Shown: positions 43,766 through 52,766 of the stretch, in pieces
Position numbering within the stretch: the first letter of the stretch is position 1
Layout: every line of letters begins with the position of its first letter
DNA from: Nostoc sp. 'Peltigera membranacea cyanobiont' N6
GTDB taxonomy: Bacteria > Cyanobacteriota > Cyanobacteriia > Cyanobacteriales > Nostocaceae
Assembly: GCF_002949735.1 (NCBI RefSeq)
Contig: NZ_CP026681.1
Location: 1,488,001-1,552,000 of the forward strand
Reading direction: 5' to 3'
Length of the DNA: 64,000 nucleotides
Translations under genes and position numbers: made by a program
The notes under the pieces: generated by a model
Database searches by the model: none
What the model was told of the DNA's origin: nothing
What the model saw: the letters and a program-made list of their open reading frames with translations, nothing else

Positions 43766-44287
43766 TTAGTCTTCTTCAGCTATTTCAATTCCAAAATTAT
43801 TTTCTATCCATTGCATAATCTCCTTTGCCACATCTTGTTCCATATTTGCTATTTCCATTATTCTACTTTTAGAAGAATATCCTAAATTTTCTAAATCTTC
43901 TCTTGATACTAAACCTGCTATCTTAAGGCAAACATAGGCTCTTGCGCTTAAATTTAATTCCTCTTTAAAAAATGTATCGTGTTCATACTCTTCTAAAGCT
44001 TCTTCTCTGGTTTTATTAATTATTGGAGATTTATATAAAATATTTGAAGTTTTAGAATGGTAATTCAGTATAGTTTGGTTAAATACAGGGGTAATTTTTC
44101 TTTCTAAAATATAACTTTTTTTATAAAAATACTTATTGTTATGATTCGGATAAGAATGACCGCATTTTTCTATTATATGATTATGATAATAATTACGTTG
44201 ATCGTTGAAATCTCCTACAGTATATGTTTCATGAATATCTATTAAAACGCTTTGAAAATGAACAATTTTCCAACCTTCAGCACCCAA
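43766..44287 (-). CDS. DUF4177-like / RNA polymerase alpha-CTD-like fusion protein (5' end damaged)
   Basis: The open part is 173 residues from TTG 44287, but the frame reads back with protein character to about 44449, where a TAA cuts it. The N-terminal part (NQLGAEGWKIVHFQ, continuing upstream as YEYIEVYF...GTLIEGL) resembles DUF4177. The C-terminal 60 residues (KEELNLSARAYVCLKIAG, SREDLENLGYSSKSRIMEI, QDVAKEIMQWIENNFGIEI) resemble the helix-hairpin-helix C-terminal domain of RNA polymerase alpha (LSVRAYNCLKRAG type). No function known. Neighbours: the hicAB pair. Confidence in the domain reading is moderate, from pattern only. Confidence 0.65.
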   Translation of the reverse strand: MGAEGWKIVHFQSVLIDIHETYTVGDFNDQRNYYHNHIIEKCGHSYPNHNNKYFYKKSYILERKITPVFNQTILNYHSKTSNILYKSPIINKTREEALEEYEHDTFFKEELNLSARAYVCLKIAGLVSREDLENLGYSSKSRIMEIANMEQDVAKEIMQWIENNFGIEIAEED

Positions 44288-44510
44288 TTGATTTAAACCT
44301 TCGATTAAAGTTCCACATTCTCTCTTACCAGAATATGTGCCGCTAACTATTAATCCAGCTTTATCGCGGAAAAAACTTTTCCACGAGTCAAAATAAACTT
44401 CAATATACTCATATTGTGGATGAACGTGTATTTCATCTAAAATTTATAATAATTTTAAAATATTTTTTTGATCTAAAACAACATCTATTTTTTTTTAATA
44501 TCTCTTCCAT
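44288..44510 (-). pseudogene. disrupted 5' part of the DUF4177/alpha-CTD-like gene
   Basis: An ATG at 44510 with a purine-rich Shine-Dalgarno (GGAAAGAGAA) starts MEEILKK; an A9 run (44488-44496 on the + strand as T9) then throws the frame. With eight A it would continue IDVVLDQKNILKLL, then TAA near 44447, then ILDEIHVHPQYEYIEVYFDSW joined to the open downstream frame. So two lesions, an indel and a nonsense codon, separate the likely start from the rest. Confidence 0.5.
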
Positions 44511-44790
44511 TTCTCTTTCCTTTTATCGAACTAAATTTCAATAACACATTGCTGAAGTCATCAATGATTTTAACTGCAACCTGCTTAGAGTCTGGCTCAA
44601 TCTAACGTCTACCTTAAATCACTGTCATCAGCAAATTAACGTAACCTTGAAAATCGGGTTTGAGTAAGTGGTTCAGCCTGTACTCGTTGCATAGTGAATA
44701 GCAATCGCCTTTGTCAACTCAAATAAATTAAGCGATCGCTTCCTCAGCTTAATAGACAATAATAAGTATGGCGATTTAGATTGAGGGTAG

Positions 44791-45003
44791 ATGCCCAAGA
44801 AAATTAGAGAGTTAAAAGCAATTTTGATGAAGGCTGGGTTTGTCTATCGTCCTGCAAAAGGTAGTCATACCTTCTGGACTCATCCATTGATACCTGATGA
44901 ACCAGTTACAATTGCTGGAAAAGATGGAGACGATGCACCCCGATACTTGGAAAAGCAAGTCAATCGTGTTTTGAAGCAACTAGGAGAAATAGAGGAAGAA
45001 TAA
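44791..45003 (+). CDS. hicA: HicA-family toxin (mRNA interferase)
   Basis: A 70-residue protein of the HicA double-stranded RNA-binding fold: MPKKIRELKAILMKAGF, the conserved G-S-H in RPAKGSHTFWTH, and TIAGKDGDDAPRYLEKQVNRVL. Family knowledge: HicA cuts mRNA and is held in check by HicB. ATG 44791. The stop TAA overlaps by one base (TAATG) with the hicB start, so translation is coupled. Confidence 0.92.
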   Translation: MPKKIRELKAILMKAGFVYRPAKGSHTFWTHPLIPDEPVTIAGKDGDDAPRYLEKQVNRVLKQLGEIEEE

Positions 45004-45233
45004 TGAACGATCGCTACAGTATGGTAATTCAATGGTCAGATGAGGATAATTGCTACTTAGTACACTTACCGGAATTCCCTTGGCAGCAATTCCACACTCA
45101 TGGTAAGAGTTATGAAGAAGCCGCTAAACACGGACAAGAGGTGATTGAATCTCTGATTGAATGGTATGAAGAGCAAGGAAAACCTTTGCCAGAGCCAATT
45201 ACTTTTCCTCAGAAACCGTTAAAAGTGGCTTAA
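45003..45233 (+). CDS. hicB: HicB-family antitoxin
   Basis: A 76-residue protein of the HicB type: MVIQWSDEDNCYLVHLPEFP (partial RNase H-like fold) and GKSYEEAAKHGQEVIESLIEWYEEQGKPLPEP. Some HicB proteins carry a C-terminal DNA-binding domain; this one is short and lacks it, so repression of the operon would need another factor or a non-DNA-binding form. It overlaps hicA by one base. Confidence 0.92.
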   Translation: MNDRYSMVIQWSDEDNCYLVHLPEFPWQQFHTHGKSYEEAAKHGQEVIESLIEWYEEQGKPLPEPITFPQKPLKVA

Positions 45234-45294
45234 ATCTTTTTAAGATACTCTGCACAAGTAGGGCGATATCTTCAATGGGCTACGCCTACGCACC

Positions 45295-45936
45295 TTACCC
45301 CAATCCCTCAACATCAGCACTTTCCCCTTCCGACTCAACACGATCAAACTTCACCTTGTTGTATAAATTTTGTAGAGAAATCTCAAAGGGTACAGTCGCA
45401 AGTGCGATCGCTTCATCCTCTTCATCATATTCACGAAGCGCCCATTGCTTTTTCCCAGTTTTGGAAAATTGATCTACATGAATTCGTGTTTGGTCAATTA
45501 ATAGATATTCTTGAAAAGTAGAAATACTTCGGTAAGCGTGAAATTTATCTTCGCGTTCGCATAGCGTCTCCGCAGGAGAATCGTAGTTTTTAGTAGATTT
45601 AGACAAAACCTCAACAATAAGTTGGGGATTTGTAATAATATCTGTACGGTTGTTGAAAAATTCTGGTTCACCGGCTATTACTGTCACATCTGGATAGGTG
45701 TAGATATGCTTTTGGTGTATCCACAGACGCATATCGCTATTAAACACTTCGTATTCTTGTTGTCTGAACCCGAAGTTTAATACAGCATAGAAATTACCAG
45801 TTATACGATTGTGATTTGCTGTTCCACCCGCTATAGGAATTATTTGCCCATCAATGTATTTACTTTTGTACTCAGCAGCTTCTTCTAGCTCTAAATATTC
45901 CTCTGGGGTATAGTATCGCTGTTTTGTTATTTGCAT
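45295..45936 (-). CDS. Uma2-family protein with in-frame repeat insertion
   Basis: A 213-residue Uma2 (DUF820) protein from ATG 45936 (TTG 45954 is the longer alternative). The motifs are YTPEEYLELEEAAEYKSKYIDGQIIPIAGG, YPDVTVIAGEPEF (PD) and PQLIVEVLSKSTKNYD (E-x-L-S). Between NYD and DKFHAYRSISTFQEYLLID, the insert SPAETLCERE is coded by a dispersed repeat (45551-45583), where relatives have the shorter NYDRGEKF form. Acidic C-terminal tail. Confidence 0.82.
   Translation of the reverse strand: MQITKQRYYTPEEYLELEEAAEYKSKYIDGQIIPIAGGTANHNRITGNFYAVLNFGFRQQEYEVFNSDMRLWIHQKHIYTYPDVTVIAGEPEFFNNRTDIITNPQLIVEVLSKSTKNYDSPAETLCEREDKFHAYRSISTFQEYLLIDQTRIHVDQFSKTGKKQWALREYDEEDEAIALATVPFEISLQNLYNKVKFDRVESEGESADVEGLG
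45551..45583. repeat. in-frame dispersed repeat in Uma2 gene
   Basis: TCGCGTTCGCATAGCGTCTC-CGCAGGAGAATCG; the arms TCTCC and GGAGA are inverted around GCA. Adds ten codons without a frameshift. Confidence 0.7.
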
Positions 45937-46091
45937 AATTTTATCTGGTAACAATGTTTAACGATAGGGAGCGTCTAGTGGCCCATGTTTACTGAACAGT
46001 TTAACGTGGTTAGATAGAGATGTTATGTACTTTGTAAAAGTTGAGCGTAGGCATCGCTATCTCAATTCACAAAGATTGCTAGTTTCCTTTC

Positions 46092-47924
46092 CTATTGATA
46101 ACCGGCTGCTTGTAAGAGAAACAACTTGGCATAACGTCCTCCTAGCTGTAACAACTCTTCGTGAGTTCCCTGTTCTATAACTTCGCCGTTTTCTATAACT
46201 AGGATTTTGTCAGCCATGCGTACTGTTGAGAAGCGATGAGAAATCAAAAGTACCATTTGATTTTTAGTAACAGTGCGAAAATGATTGAAAATCTCAAACT
46301 CAGCTTGGGCATCTATTGCTGATGTTGGTTCATCTAACACCAAGATATCTGCTTGCGATCGCATAAAAGCACGAGACAAGGCAATTTTCTGCCACTGTCC
46401 CCCAGAAAGTTCCTGTCCTCCTTTAAACCAACGACCAAGTTGAGTCTGGAAACTTTGGGGTAATTGGTCAATAAAAGATTGCGCCATGCCTTTTTCAGCA
46501 GCAGTTTGCCAATAGGTTTTGTTTTCGAGATGTTCTACATCACCCACGCCAATATTTTCCCCCACAGTAAACTGGTAGCGGACAAAGTTCTGAAAAATCA
46601 CACCAATGCGACGACGCAGTACATCTACATCCCATTCCTGCAAGTCCAAGCCATCTAAGAAAATTCGCCCAGAGTCTGGCGTGTAGAGTCGGGTAAGTAG
46701 TTTAATTAAGGTTGTTTTACCAGAACCGTTTTCACCGACAATTGCCAGCTTTTCTCTAGGTTTCAAATGCAGCGAAATGTTTGTCAACGCTGGCTTAGAA
46801 CTTCCTGGGTAAGTAAATGATACGTTCTCAAAACGAATACCATCTTCAGGATTTAAACCAATGGTTGCGTTACCCCAAGACTTTGGTACTTTCTCTTCGA
46901 GGAAATCGTAGAGATTTGATAGATATAGGTTATCTTCATACATCCCTCCAATAGAAGTAAGGGCATTGGAAAAAGTAGATTGTCCTTGACGAAACACAGT
47001 GAGATACATTGTCATATCTCCCAAGGAAATTTTACCTCGCACCGTTTCCAGCACAATCCAAGCATAAGCTAGGTAAAAAGCACCAGTACTAACTAAACCC
47101 AGGAGATATCCCCACACTCCTCGCCGGAGAGTCAAATCGCGGTCTTCGCCATAGAGTTGATCGAACAAGTTGCGATAACGTCCTAGCAACATCTCTCCCA
47201 ACTGGTAGAGTTTGACTTCTGTGACAAAATCTTCCCTTGCTAAGAGATTTTCTAAGTAGTTTTGTTGACGAGTTTCTGGCGCACGCCAACTGAACAAGCG
47301 AAAGCCTTCGCCAGCAAATTTAGTTTCGGCAATGAATACAGGCATAGCTGCCAAAATTAGTACTACCACCGCCCAAACTGAGAAATTTACTAGCAAAATA
47401 CCGTAGGTGAACAGGGAAAGAGCATTTTGCACTAACCCAAAGGTGCGGTTTACTAAGGAAAGGGGACGAACTGATGCTTCTCGTCGCGCATTGGTCAATT
47501 TGTCATAAAATTCCGAGTCTTCAAACTGCCTGAGATCCAGTGTCAGCGCCTTTTCTAAGATGAGTACATTCACTCGCTGACCCAGTAGCGCCCGCAATAA
47601 CGATTGACAAATAAGGATTCCGCGTTGACCGCCTGCTAGTAGAATTACAGCGATCGCTTCTAATCCTACATACAACAGAGATGGATAAATATTGACAAAA
47701 CCATTGCCGTCTGAATTAACTTGAGATGCAAATACCACTGCATCAACAATTAACTTACTGATGTAGGATATCGCCGCCGGTAAAAGACCAGCCACCAAAG
47801 TTAAACTCGCCAGAAGAATAGTAAGCGATCGGCTAGTAGTCCATACTAAGCTTAGGGCCCGTCCACTGTAGCGGAAAACCGTCAGCGATTGCCGTAGGAT
47901 ATTTCTTTTTTTTTTAATCTTCAT
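46092..47924 (-). CDS. ABC transporter, fused permease and ATP-binding subunit (exporter type)
   Basis: A 610-residue exporter half. Residues about 25-320 hold six membrane helices. The ATPase has Walker A GENGSGKTT (residue about 394), the signature LSGGQWQKI and Walker B ILVLDEPTSAID, then SHRFSTVRMADKI. ATG 47924. Family substrates range from lipids to peptides and drugs; none can be chosen here. The neighbours give no clue. Confidence 0.92.
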   Translation of the reverse strand: MKIKKKRNILRQSLTVFRYSGRALSLVWTTSRSLTILLASLTLVAGLLPAAISYISKLIVDAVVFASQVNSDGNGFVNIYPSLLYVGLEAIAVILLAGGQRGILICQSLLRALLGQRVNVLILEKALTLDLRQFEDSEFYDKLTNARREASVRPLSLVNRTFGLVQNALSLFTYGILLVNFSVWAVVVLILAAMPVFIAETKFAGEGFRLFSWRAPETRQQNYLENLLAREDFVTEVKLYQLGEMLLGRYRNLFDQLYGEDRDLTLRRGVWGYLLGLVSTGAFYLAYAWIVLETVRGKISLGDMTMYLTVFRQGQSTFSNALTSIGGMYEDNLYLSNLYDFLEEKVPKSWGNATIGLNPEDGIRFENVSFTYPGSSKPALTNISLHLKPREKLAIVGENGSGKTTLIKLLTRLYTPDSGRIFLDGLDLQEWDVDVLRRRIGVIFQNFVRYQFTVGENIGVGDVEHLENKTYWQTAAEKGMAQSFIDQLPQSFQTQLGRWFKGGQELSGGQWQKIALSRAFMRSQADILVLDEPTSAIDAQAEFEIFNHFRTVTKNQMVLLISHRFSTVRMADKILVIENGEVIEQGTHEELLQLGGRYAKLFLLQAAGYQ

Positions 47925-48264
47925 CTTTCTTTGCGCGAGATACCCCAGCTTGGGCGGATCTTCCTGACTCTATTAAATCTTTATTAATTTTACATTTTTA
48001 TCAGAATGTTGGCTGAAAACCCCGAAGTTGAAACCTAAAAACTAGTTTTGTAGGGTGTGTTATGCCGTAGGCTAACGCACTAGGGTGTTAACTTTGTACC
48101 ATTTTTAGGTGTTCAAAATTAATGCAATATATATGCCAGTAGTTCTAATCAAGCGGACTACGAACGGCTTTGCCACCCCTATTAAGTACATGGGTATAAT
48201 TTAATGTTAGGTTGGTGCTGTTTGTAAATATGCAGAAGTTAGCCTTCTCAAATGCAACACAGCC
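47925..48264. other. 340-base divergent spacer
   Basis: Between the exporter (-) and the amidase (+). It contains one copy of the GTAGGGTGTGTTATGCCGTA-type dispersed repeat (48050-48090). No gene seen. Confidence 0.5.
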
Positions 48265-49743
48265 ATGAGCGATCTTGTTTTTGCCTCAGCTTGTCAACTT
48301 GCCCAGACGATCCGCGATCGCCAAGTTTCTGCGGTTGAAGTTCTGGATGCTTATCTTGCTCAAATTGCCAAACACAACTCGAAACTGAATGCGATTTGCA
48401 CGCTAGATGAAAACAATGCCCGAAGTGCAGCCAAGCAAGCAGATGAAGCTTTACTTCGAGGCGAAAATTGGGGTGCTTTACATGGCGTTCCGATTACCGT
48501 TAAAGATTTATTTGAAACGGCTGGGCTACGAACCACAGCAGGATCAATCTCCCTTAAAGACTATCTTCCTCAACACGATGCTACTGTTGTCAAGCGTCTT
48601 CGTTCAGCAGGTGCCATCCTGCTGGGAAAAACGAATGTGGGCGATTTAGCAGGCGGGTATCAGGGACTCAATGATGTTTTTCCTCGCGTAAATAATCCCT
48701 GGAACCTTAGCTATACGCCTGGTGGTACTTCTAGTGGTGGTGCAGCAGCGATCGCAGCGGGTTTATCTCCGCTCGATCTCTGTTCCGATTTTGGTGGGTC
48801 AATTCGTCAACCTGCTCATTTTTGCGGTATTTACGGCTTCAAACCGACCGATCGTCGTGTTCCAACTACGGGACACATCCCTGAAGTTCCTGGCGCACCT
48901 CACTGTATGCGTCAAATGCTGACAGTCGGTGGGCTGGCACGTTCTATTGAAGACTTATCCCTTTGTCTGCAACTCATTGCGGGCGCTGATACTGCTCAAC
49001 CAGATATTTCTCCTGTCCCGCTCGATCGACCTTCCGATCGATTACTTCAAACTCGGCAGATTGCTTGGTCAGATGAATGGTCATTCTATCCTGTTGCCGG
49101 AGAGATTAAATTAGCCATACAGTCCGTTGCAACAAAGCTGACGGAAGCAGGAGTAACTTTGAAAAAGTGGGTTCCCAATTTTGATTTTCTTGCCGCATGG
49201 CAAACCTACTACAAGCTTGCAACTTACAACTTGATCTATGCCCAATCGCTAACGGTGAGTGATATTCGGAAGAATCTATCTTTTTTATTTCGTGATGGTA
49301 TGCAAGGCGATCGCAATTTTCGCAAGCTTGGTAATCTCCCTGGCATCGGTTTACCTATCTCCTTAAACCCAACCCTAAAAGGCTATTTTGAAACACTAAC
49401 AGAACGAGATTCCTCGATCGCTCAGATGGATGAAGCCCTGACTCAATGGGATGCCTACCTTTGCCCTGTAGCCATGACTTCCGCATTTACCCATCGGGAA
49501 CGCGGCACAGCAATTCAAGTGGACAATCGCAGTGTGCCGTATTCTATGGCATCGGGTGCTTATGTCGTGCCGTTTAATCTCACGGGGCATCCAGCGGTAG
49601 TTATTCCCATTGGAAAAACTCAAAATGGCTTGCCAATCGGAATGCAGATAGTTGGGAAGCGATGGCAAGAAATGGAGTTATTGGCGATCGCTCAGGACAT
49701 CGATCAAGTCGTTGGTGGATTTCAACGCCCTTCTGAGTATTGA
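48265..49743 (+). CDS. amidase-signature family amidase
   Basis: A 492-residue amidase with the Lys-cisSer-Ser triad: Lys in GVPITVKDLFET (K80), cis-Ser in TPGGTSSGGAAA (about S156) and the nucleophile in DFGGSIRQPA (S179). The C-terminal GHPAVVIPIGKTQNGLPIGMQIVG is typical. Substrate not defined; related to, but not clearly, GatA (no gatB/gatC nearby). It is cytoplasmic. Strand neighbours are unrelated. Confidence 0.9.
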   Translation: MSDLVFASACQLAQTIRDRQVSAVEVLDAYLAQIAKHNSKLNAICTLDENNARSAAKQADEALLRGENWGALHGVPITVKDLFETAGLRTTAGSISLKDYLPQHDATVVKRLRSAGAILLGKTNVGDLAGGYQGLNDVFPRVNNPWNLSYTPGGTSSGGAAAIAAGLSPLDLCSDFGGSIRQPAHFCGIYGFKPTDRRVPTTGHIPEVPGAPHCMRQMLTVGGLARSIEDLSLCLQLIAGADTAQPDISPVPLDRPSDRLLQTRQIAWSDEWSFYPVAGEIKLAIQSVATKLTEAGVTLKKWVPNFDFLAAWQTYYKLATYNLIYAQSLTVSDIRKNLSFLFRDGMQGDRNFRKLGNLPGIGLPISLNPTLKGYFETLTERDSSIAQMDEALTQWDAYLCPVAMTSAFTHRERGTAIQVDNRSVPYSMASGAYVVPFNLTGHPAVVIPIGKTQNGLPIGMQIVGKRWQEMELLAIAQDIDQVVGGFQRPSEY

Positions 49744-49836
49744 ACCATTGTCATTTGCAGAAACGCCGCATAACAACCAATGTGGATGAAGTTTTCCGAC
49801 TTGTGTGTACACAGTAAGTCTTTAGACCGGAGAGTG

Positions 49837-50967
49837 TCAACCCCACAATCTCCTACCTGCTTTCCCATTTAATCTTTCATGAGCATCTTCCAACAAAGCT
49901 GGAATATCTAACTTTTCTGGACACCGAGGTAAACAGTCACCACATTCTGTGCAACGGTTGCCTTTCATTCCAGGGAACCAGTGACCGGCATTTTCAAACA
50001 TTCCATAACGATATTGTCCATAGTCTTTCATGTCGTATGCTACGGCAAGATTACGTAACCGCAATACCTCTGGAATGTTGATATTTTCTGGACAGGGCAA
50101 ACAGGCATAACACTGGCTACATTTATCAGTTTTTAAAGCAACTTTTTGCTGATTTTCTAATCTTTGGAAAGCAGATATTTCTGCTGATGTTAACTCTCCA
50201 TCATTATCAGCAATTCGCAAAGGTTCCCTTAATTCATCTGGGTTAGCTGGTCCGATACTCAAAGTAGTAATACGGTCATCAGAAAGTAAAAAACGCTGGC
50301 TTATCTCTAAGGGTGAATACGGATAGCACAGGTCTTCTAGAGTTTGGGGTGGCGTGTAGAGAAGTCCTCCCTTGTCAGCAGGGGAGATAATGAAAATGCC
50401 CATATCCTTTTCGGCAGCTAGTTGAATCGCTGGTGCGTGCCGTTGAAAAAAATAGTAATAATGCAGATAGACAAATTCAAAAAAATCTGTCTTGATTGCT
50501 GCTTGAATTAACTCTAATGACCCGTGGCTGGAAAAACCAACGTGTCGGACTCGTCCATCAGCAACAGCTTCGTCTACAGCCTGCATACAGCCATTTTTGG
50601 CTTGCACCCACTCCAAATGTTGCCAAGTGTTCAAGCCATGAATACCTAAACAATCTAAATAATCTAGCTGTAATCGTTCTAGGGATTCGTCGATGCACCG
50701 ACGCATGGTGTCAGCATCTGCTGTGGCTGGAATTTTGGTAGTGATGTAAAGCTTCCTTCGGGGTATTGACAACCCAGCTTTTAGCATCATACCAAGAAAT
50801 TCCTCGCTTTTGCCGTAACCTCTAGCGGTTTCTAGATGATTAATTCCTAACGCTAAGGCTTGTTCGATGGTTTGGTGAGCATTTTCAAAAGAAGCCAGGT
50901 AGCGCATTGTTCCCAAGGAAAAAACCGAGAGGTGCAGATTCGTTTTTCCAAAGCGTCGGTATTGCAT
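49837..50967 (-). CDS. aldo/keto reductase with C-terminal [4Fe-4S] ferredoxin domain
   Basis: A 376-residue protein from ATG 50967 (TTG 50976 is upstream). The AKR barrel opens MQYRRFGKTNLHLSVFSLGTM and includes HLETARGYGKSEEF (catalytic region) and RKLYITTKIPATADAD. The C-terminal ferredoxin-like domain has SQCYACLPCPENI and CTECGDCLPRCPEKLDIP, two cysteine clusters able to bind [4Fe-4S]. Such fusions occur in cyanobacteria as ferredoxin-linked reductases of unknown substrate. Confidence 0.88.
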   Translation of the reverse strand: MQYRRFGKTNLHLSVFSLGTMRYLASFENAHQTIEQALALGINHLETARGYGKSEEFLGMMLKAGLSIPRRKLYITTKIPATADADTMRRCIDESLERLQLDYLDCLGIHGLNTWQHLEWVQAKNGCMQAVDEAVADGRVRHVGFSSHGSLELIQAAIKTDFFEFVYLHYYYFFQRHAPAIQLAAEKDMGIFIISPADKGGLLYTPPQTLEDLCYPYSPLEISQRFLLSDDRITTLSIGPANPDELREPLRIADNDGELTSAEISAFQRLENQQKVALKTDKCSQCYACLPCPENINIPEVLRLRNLAVAYDMKDYGQYRYGMFENAGHWFPGMKGNRCTECGDCLPRCPEKLDIPALLEDAHERLNGKAGRRLWG

Positions 50968-50979
50968 CTTGAACAAAGA

Positions 50980-51045
50980 GTTAGGAGTTAGAAGTTAGGA
51001 GTTAGGAGTTGAAGTAAGTAATTCATAACTCCTAACTCATAACTC
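50980..51045. repeat. GTTAGGA heptamer repeat with inverted copy
   Basis: Four GTTAGGA-type units (50980-51007) upstream of the reductase, followed by the inverted CTCCTAACTC text (51028-51043). It could fold as a hairpin of about 10 bp between the bifunctional nuclease and the reductase. Confidence 0.7.
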
Positions 51046-51047
51046 TT

Positions 51048-51545
51048 TTAGCTGTCGCCATTACCAAAGCGCTTAATCAAATCTTCGGGACGGAGATTAG
51101 AAATAAATTCGCGGAAGGCTTGTTGTTCGGCTTCATCTGCATCGCGATCGACAGGGATAGAAGCATCCGCAATTACTTCTTCCATTACCCAAATGGGAGT
51201 ATTTGTACGGAGGGCAATGGCGATCGCATCGCTAGGACGCGCGTCAATTTCTTTTTTGACTTCGCCTTGCTGGACAATTAAAGCTGCATAGAATGTATCC
51301 TTTTGCAGGGAATGAATGATCACCTTTTCTAGAGTCATATTCCAAGTCTCTAGAAGATTCACAATCAGGTCGTGGGTTAAGGGTCTGGGAGGCTTCTGAT
51401 TCTCCAGCGCACCCATAATTGCCCTAGCCTGTTCCTGACCGATGTAAATTGGCAAAGCCCGCCGATCTGAAGAATCTTTCAAAAGGACGATCGGGCTGCG
51501 GGTTATGGCATCTAATGCTATGCCAGCAACTTTCATTTCAATCAT
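51048..51545 (-). CDS. bifunctional nuclease family protein (DUF151)
   Basis: A 165-residue protein with the DUF151/BFN fold: MIEMKVAGIALD, SPIVLLKDSSDRRALPIYIGQEQARAI, and ARPSDAIAIALRTNTPIWV. The acidic C-terminal extension (DADEAEQQAFREFISNLRPEDL) contacts UVR domains in some relatives. Family knowledge: these degrade DNA and RNA or act in stress responses. Cytoplasmic. Confidence 0.88.
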   Translation of the reverse strand: MIEMKVAGIALDAITRSPIVLLKDSSDRRALPIYIGQEQARAIMGALENQKPPRPLTHDLIVNLLETWNMTLEKVIIHSLQKDTFYAALIVQQGEVKKEIDARPSDAIAIALRTNTPIWVMEEVIADASIPVDRDADEAEQQAFREFISNLRPEDLIKRFGNGDS

Positions 51546-51885
51546 TGCCTAAGCCTCTACAATGCTTTGAGAGTCTTGGATGCCGTGTAACAAATAGTAC
51601 ACCTTTTTGGGCGGTTTGGTGACAGTAATAAACATAAGCATTCGTTCTCTATAATTGCTTCTATTAAACTCCGAACTTGTGGTGAAAACCAGAGTAAGTC
51701 AAATTGGTCTTCTTAGACAATAACCTTCTTACCCAAGTATGCCTCGTGAAGGATGCTAATGTGTTAATATTCCCATACGAAAAAAAGTCAGAAAATATAC
51801 TTGGATGTTCTAAATTTCTGTGACAATTACCAATTGACTTCCGGCAAAATTAGGCAATAAATAGAGTTAGTTTGACAAAAAAGCC
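51546..51885. other. 340-base divergent spacer before riboflavin synthase
   Basis: Between the nuclease (-) and the riboflavin synthase (+). No conserved FMN-riboswitch (RFN) blocks were found. No gene seen. Confidence 0.5.
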
Positions 51886-52566
51886 GTGTTTACAGGATTA
51901 ATCCAGGCATTAGGAACGATGGAACCCTTGGGGGGCGATTCTTGGCAAATTACTTGTGTCAGCCAGTCGGGTGAAGTAATTATGCAAGATTTGGCTTATG
52001 GTGACAGTATTGCTGTCGATGGTGTTTGCCTGACAGTAGAAAAAGTTTTAAAAGACGGGTTTATCGCCACGGCTTCACCGGAAACACTACGCCGGACGAC
52101 GTTAGGAGGCGAGCAAACGCAACAAAGATATGTCAATTTAGAAGCGTCGCTAAAAGTAGGCAGCAAGGTTGGCGGTCATTTTGTGATGGGTCATGTAGAT
52201 GGCATTGGTAGATTGCTAGTGTCAGAACAAACGGCTAGTTCTTGGGAAATGACCTTTATTGCATCTGATGCGATCGCACGATACATTGTGCCCAAAGGTA
52301 GCATTGCCGTCAATGGCATCAGCCTCACAGTAGCCGCTTATGAGCCAGAAGTGTCCCAATTCAAGGTGGCGGTAATCCCCCTCACTTATGCCGACACAAA
52401 TCTTCGCTATTTGGTTTCTGGCAGCTTGGTGAATCTAGAAGGTGATATTCTCGGCAAATACGTCGAAAAATTCCTTTATTCTGGCAACCCACACACCAAA
52501 GTCCATGATGACAATAGTTTAGATGGCATTACACCCGCATTCTTAGCAGAACACGGGTATTTGTAA
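51886..52566 (+). CDS. ribE: riboflavin synthase alpha chain
   Basis: A 226-residue enzyme with two tandem lumazine-binding domains: first domain MFTGLIQALGTMEPL and SIAVDGVCLTVEK; second domain GGHFVMGHVDGIGRL and KGSIAVNGISLTVAAY. GTG start at 51886. Reaction: two 6,7-dimethyl-8-ribityllumazine molecules give riboflavin. Convergent with the M23 gene across a heptamer repeat block. Confidence 0.93.
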   Translation: MFTGLIQALGTMEPLGGDSWQITCVSQSGEVIMQDLAYGDSIAVDGVCLTVEKVLKDGFIATASPETLRRTTLGGEQTQQRYVNLEASLKVGSKVGGHFVMGHVDGIGRLLVSEQTASSWEMTFIASDAIARYIVPKGSIAVNGISLTVAAYEPEVSQFKVAVIPLTYADTNLRYLVSGSLVNLEGDILGKYVEKFLYSGNPHTKVHDDNSLDGITPAFLAEHGYL

Positions 52567-52572
52567 TTGAAA

Positions 52573-52758
52573 ATTGGGAATTGGGAATTGAAAATTGGGC
52601 ATTGGGAATTGGGCATTGGGCATTGGGCATTGGGCATTGGGCATTGGGCATTGGGCATTGGGCATTGGGCATTGGGCATTCTCCTTGTCCCCAGTCCCCA
52701 GTCCCCAATCCCCAATCCCCAGTCCCCAGTCCCCAATCCCCAATCCCCACTCCCCACT
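52573..52758. repeat. large heptamer tandem repeat (STRR) with inverted halves
   Basis: 15 units of ATTGGGM (52573-52677, mostly ATTGGGC), then a short spacer, then ten CCCCARY/CCCCAAT-type units (52689-52758). The second half is close to the inverted complement of the first, so the block can form a long hairpin. It fills nearly the whole spacer between the convergent ribE and M23 genes. Confidence 0.92.
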
Positions 52759-52766
52759 CGCTAACC

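Noticed and set aside
51546..51885. FMN riboswitch upstream of ribE
   Set aside because: None of the conserved RFN sequence blocks is visible.
52573..52758. Possible CRISPR array
   Set aside because: The units are contiguous heptamers with no unique spacers.
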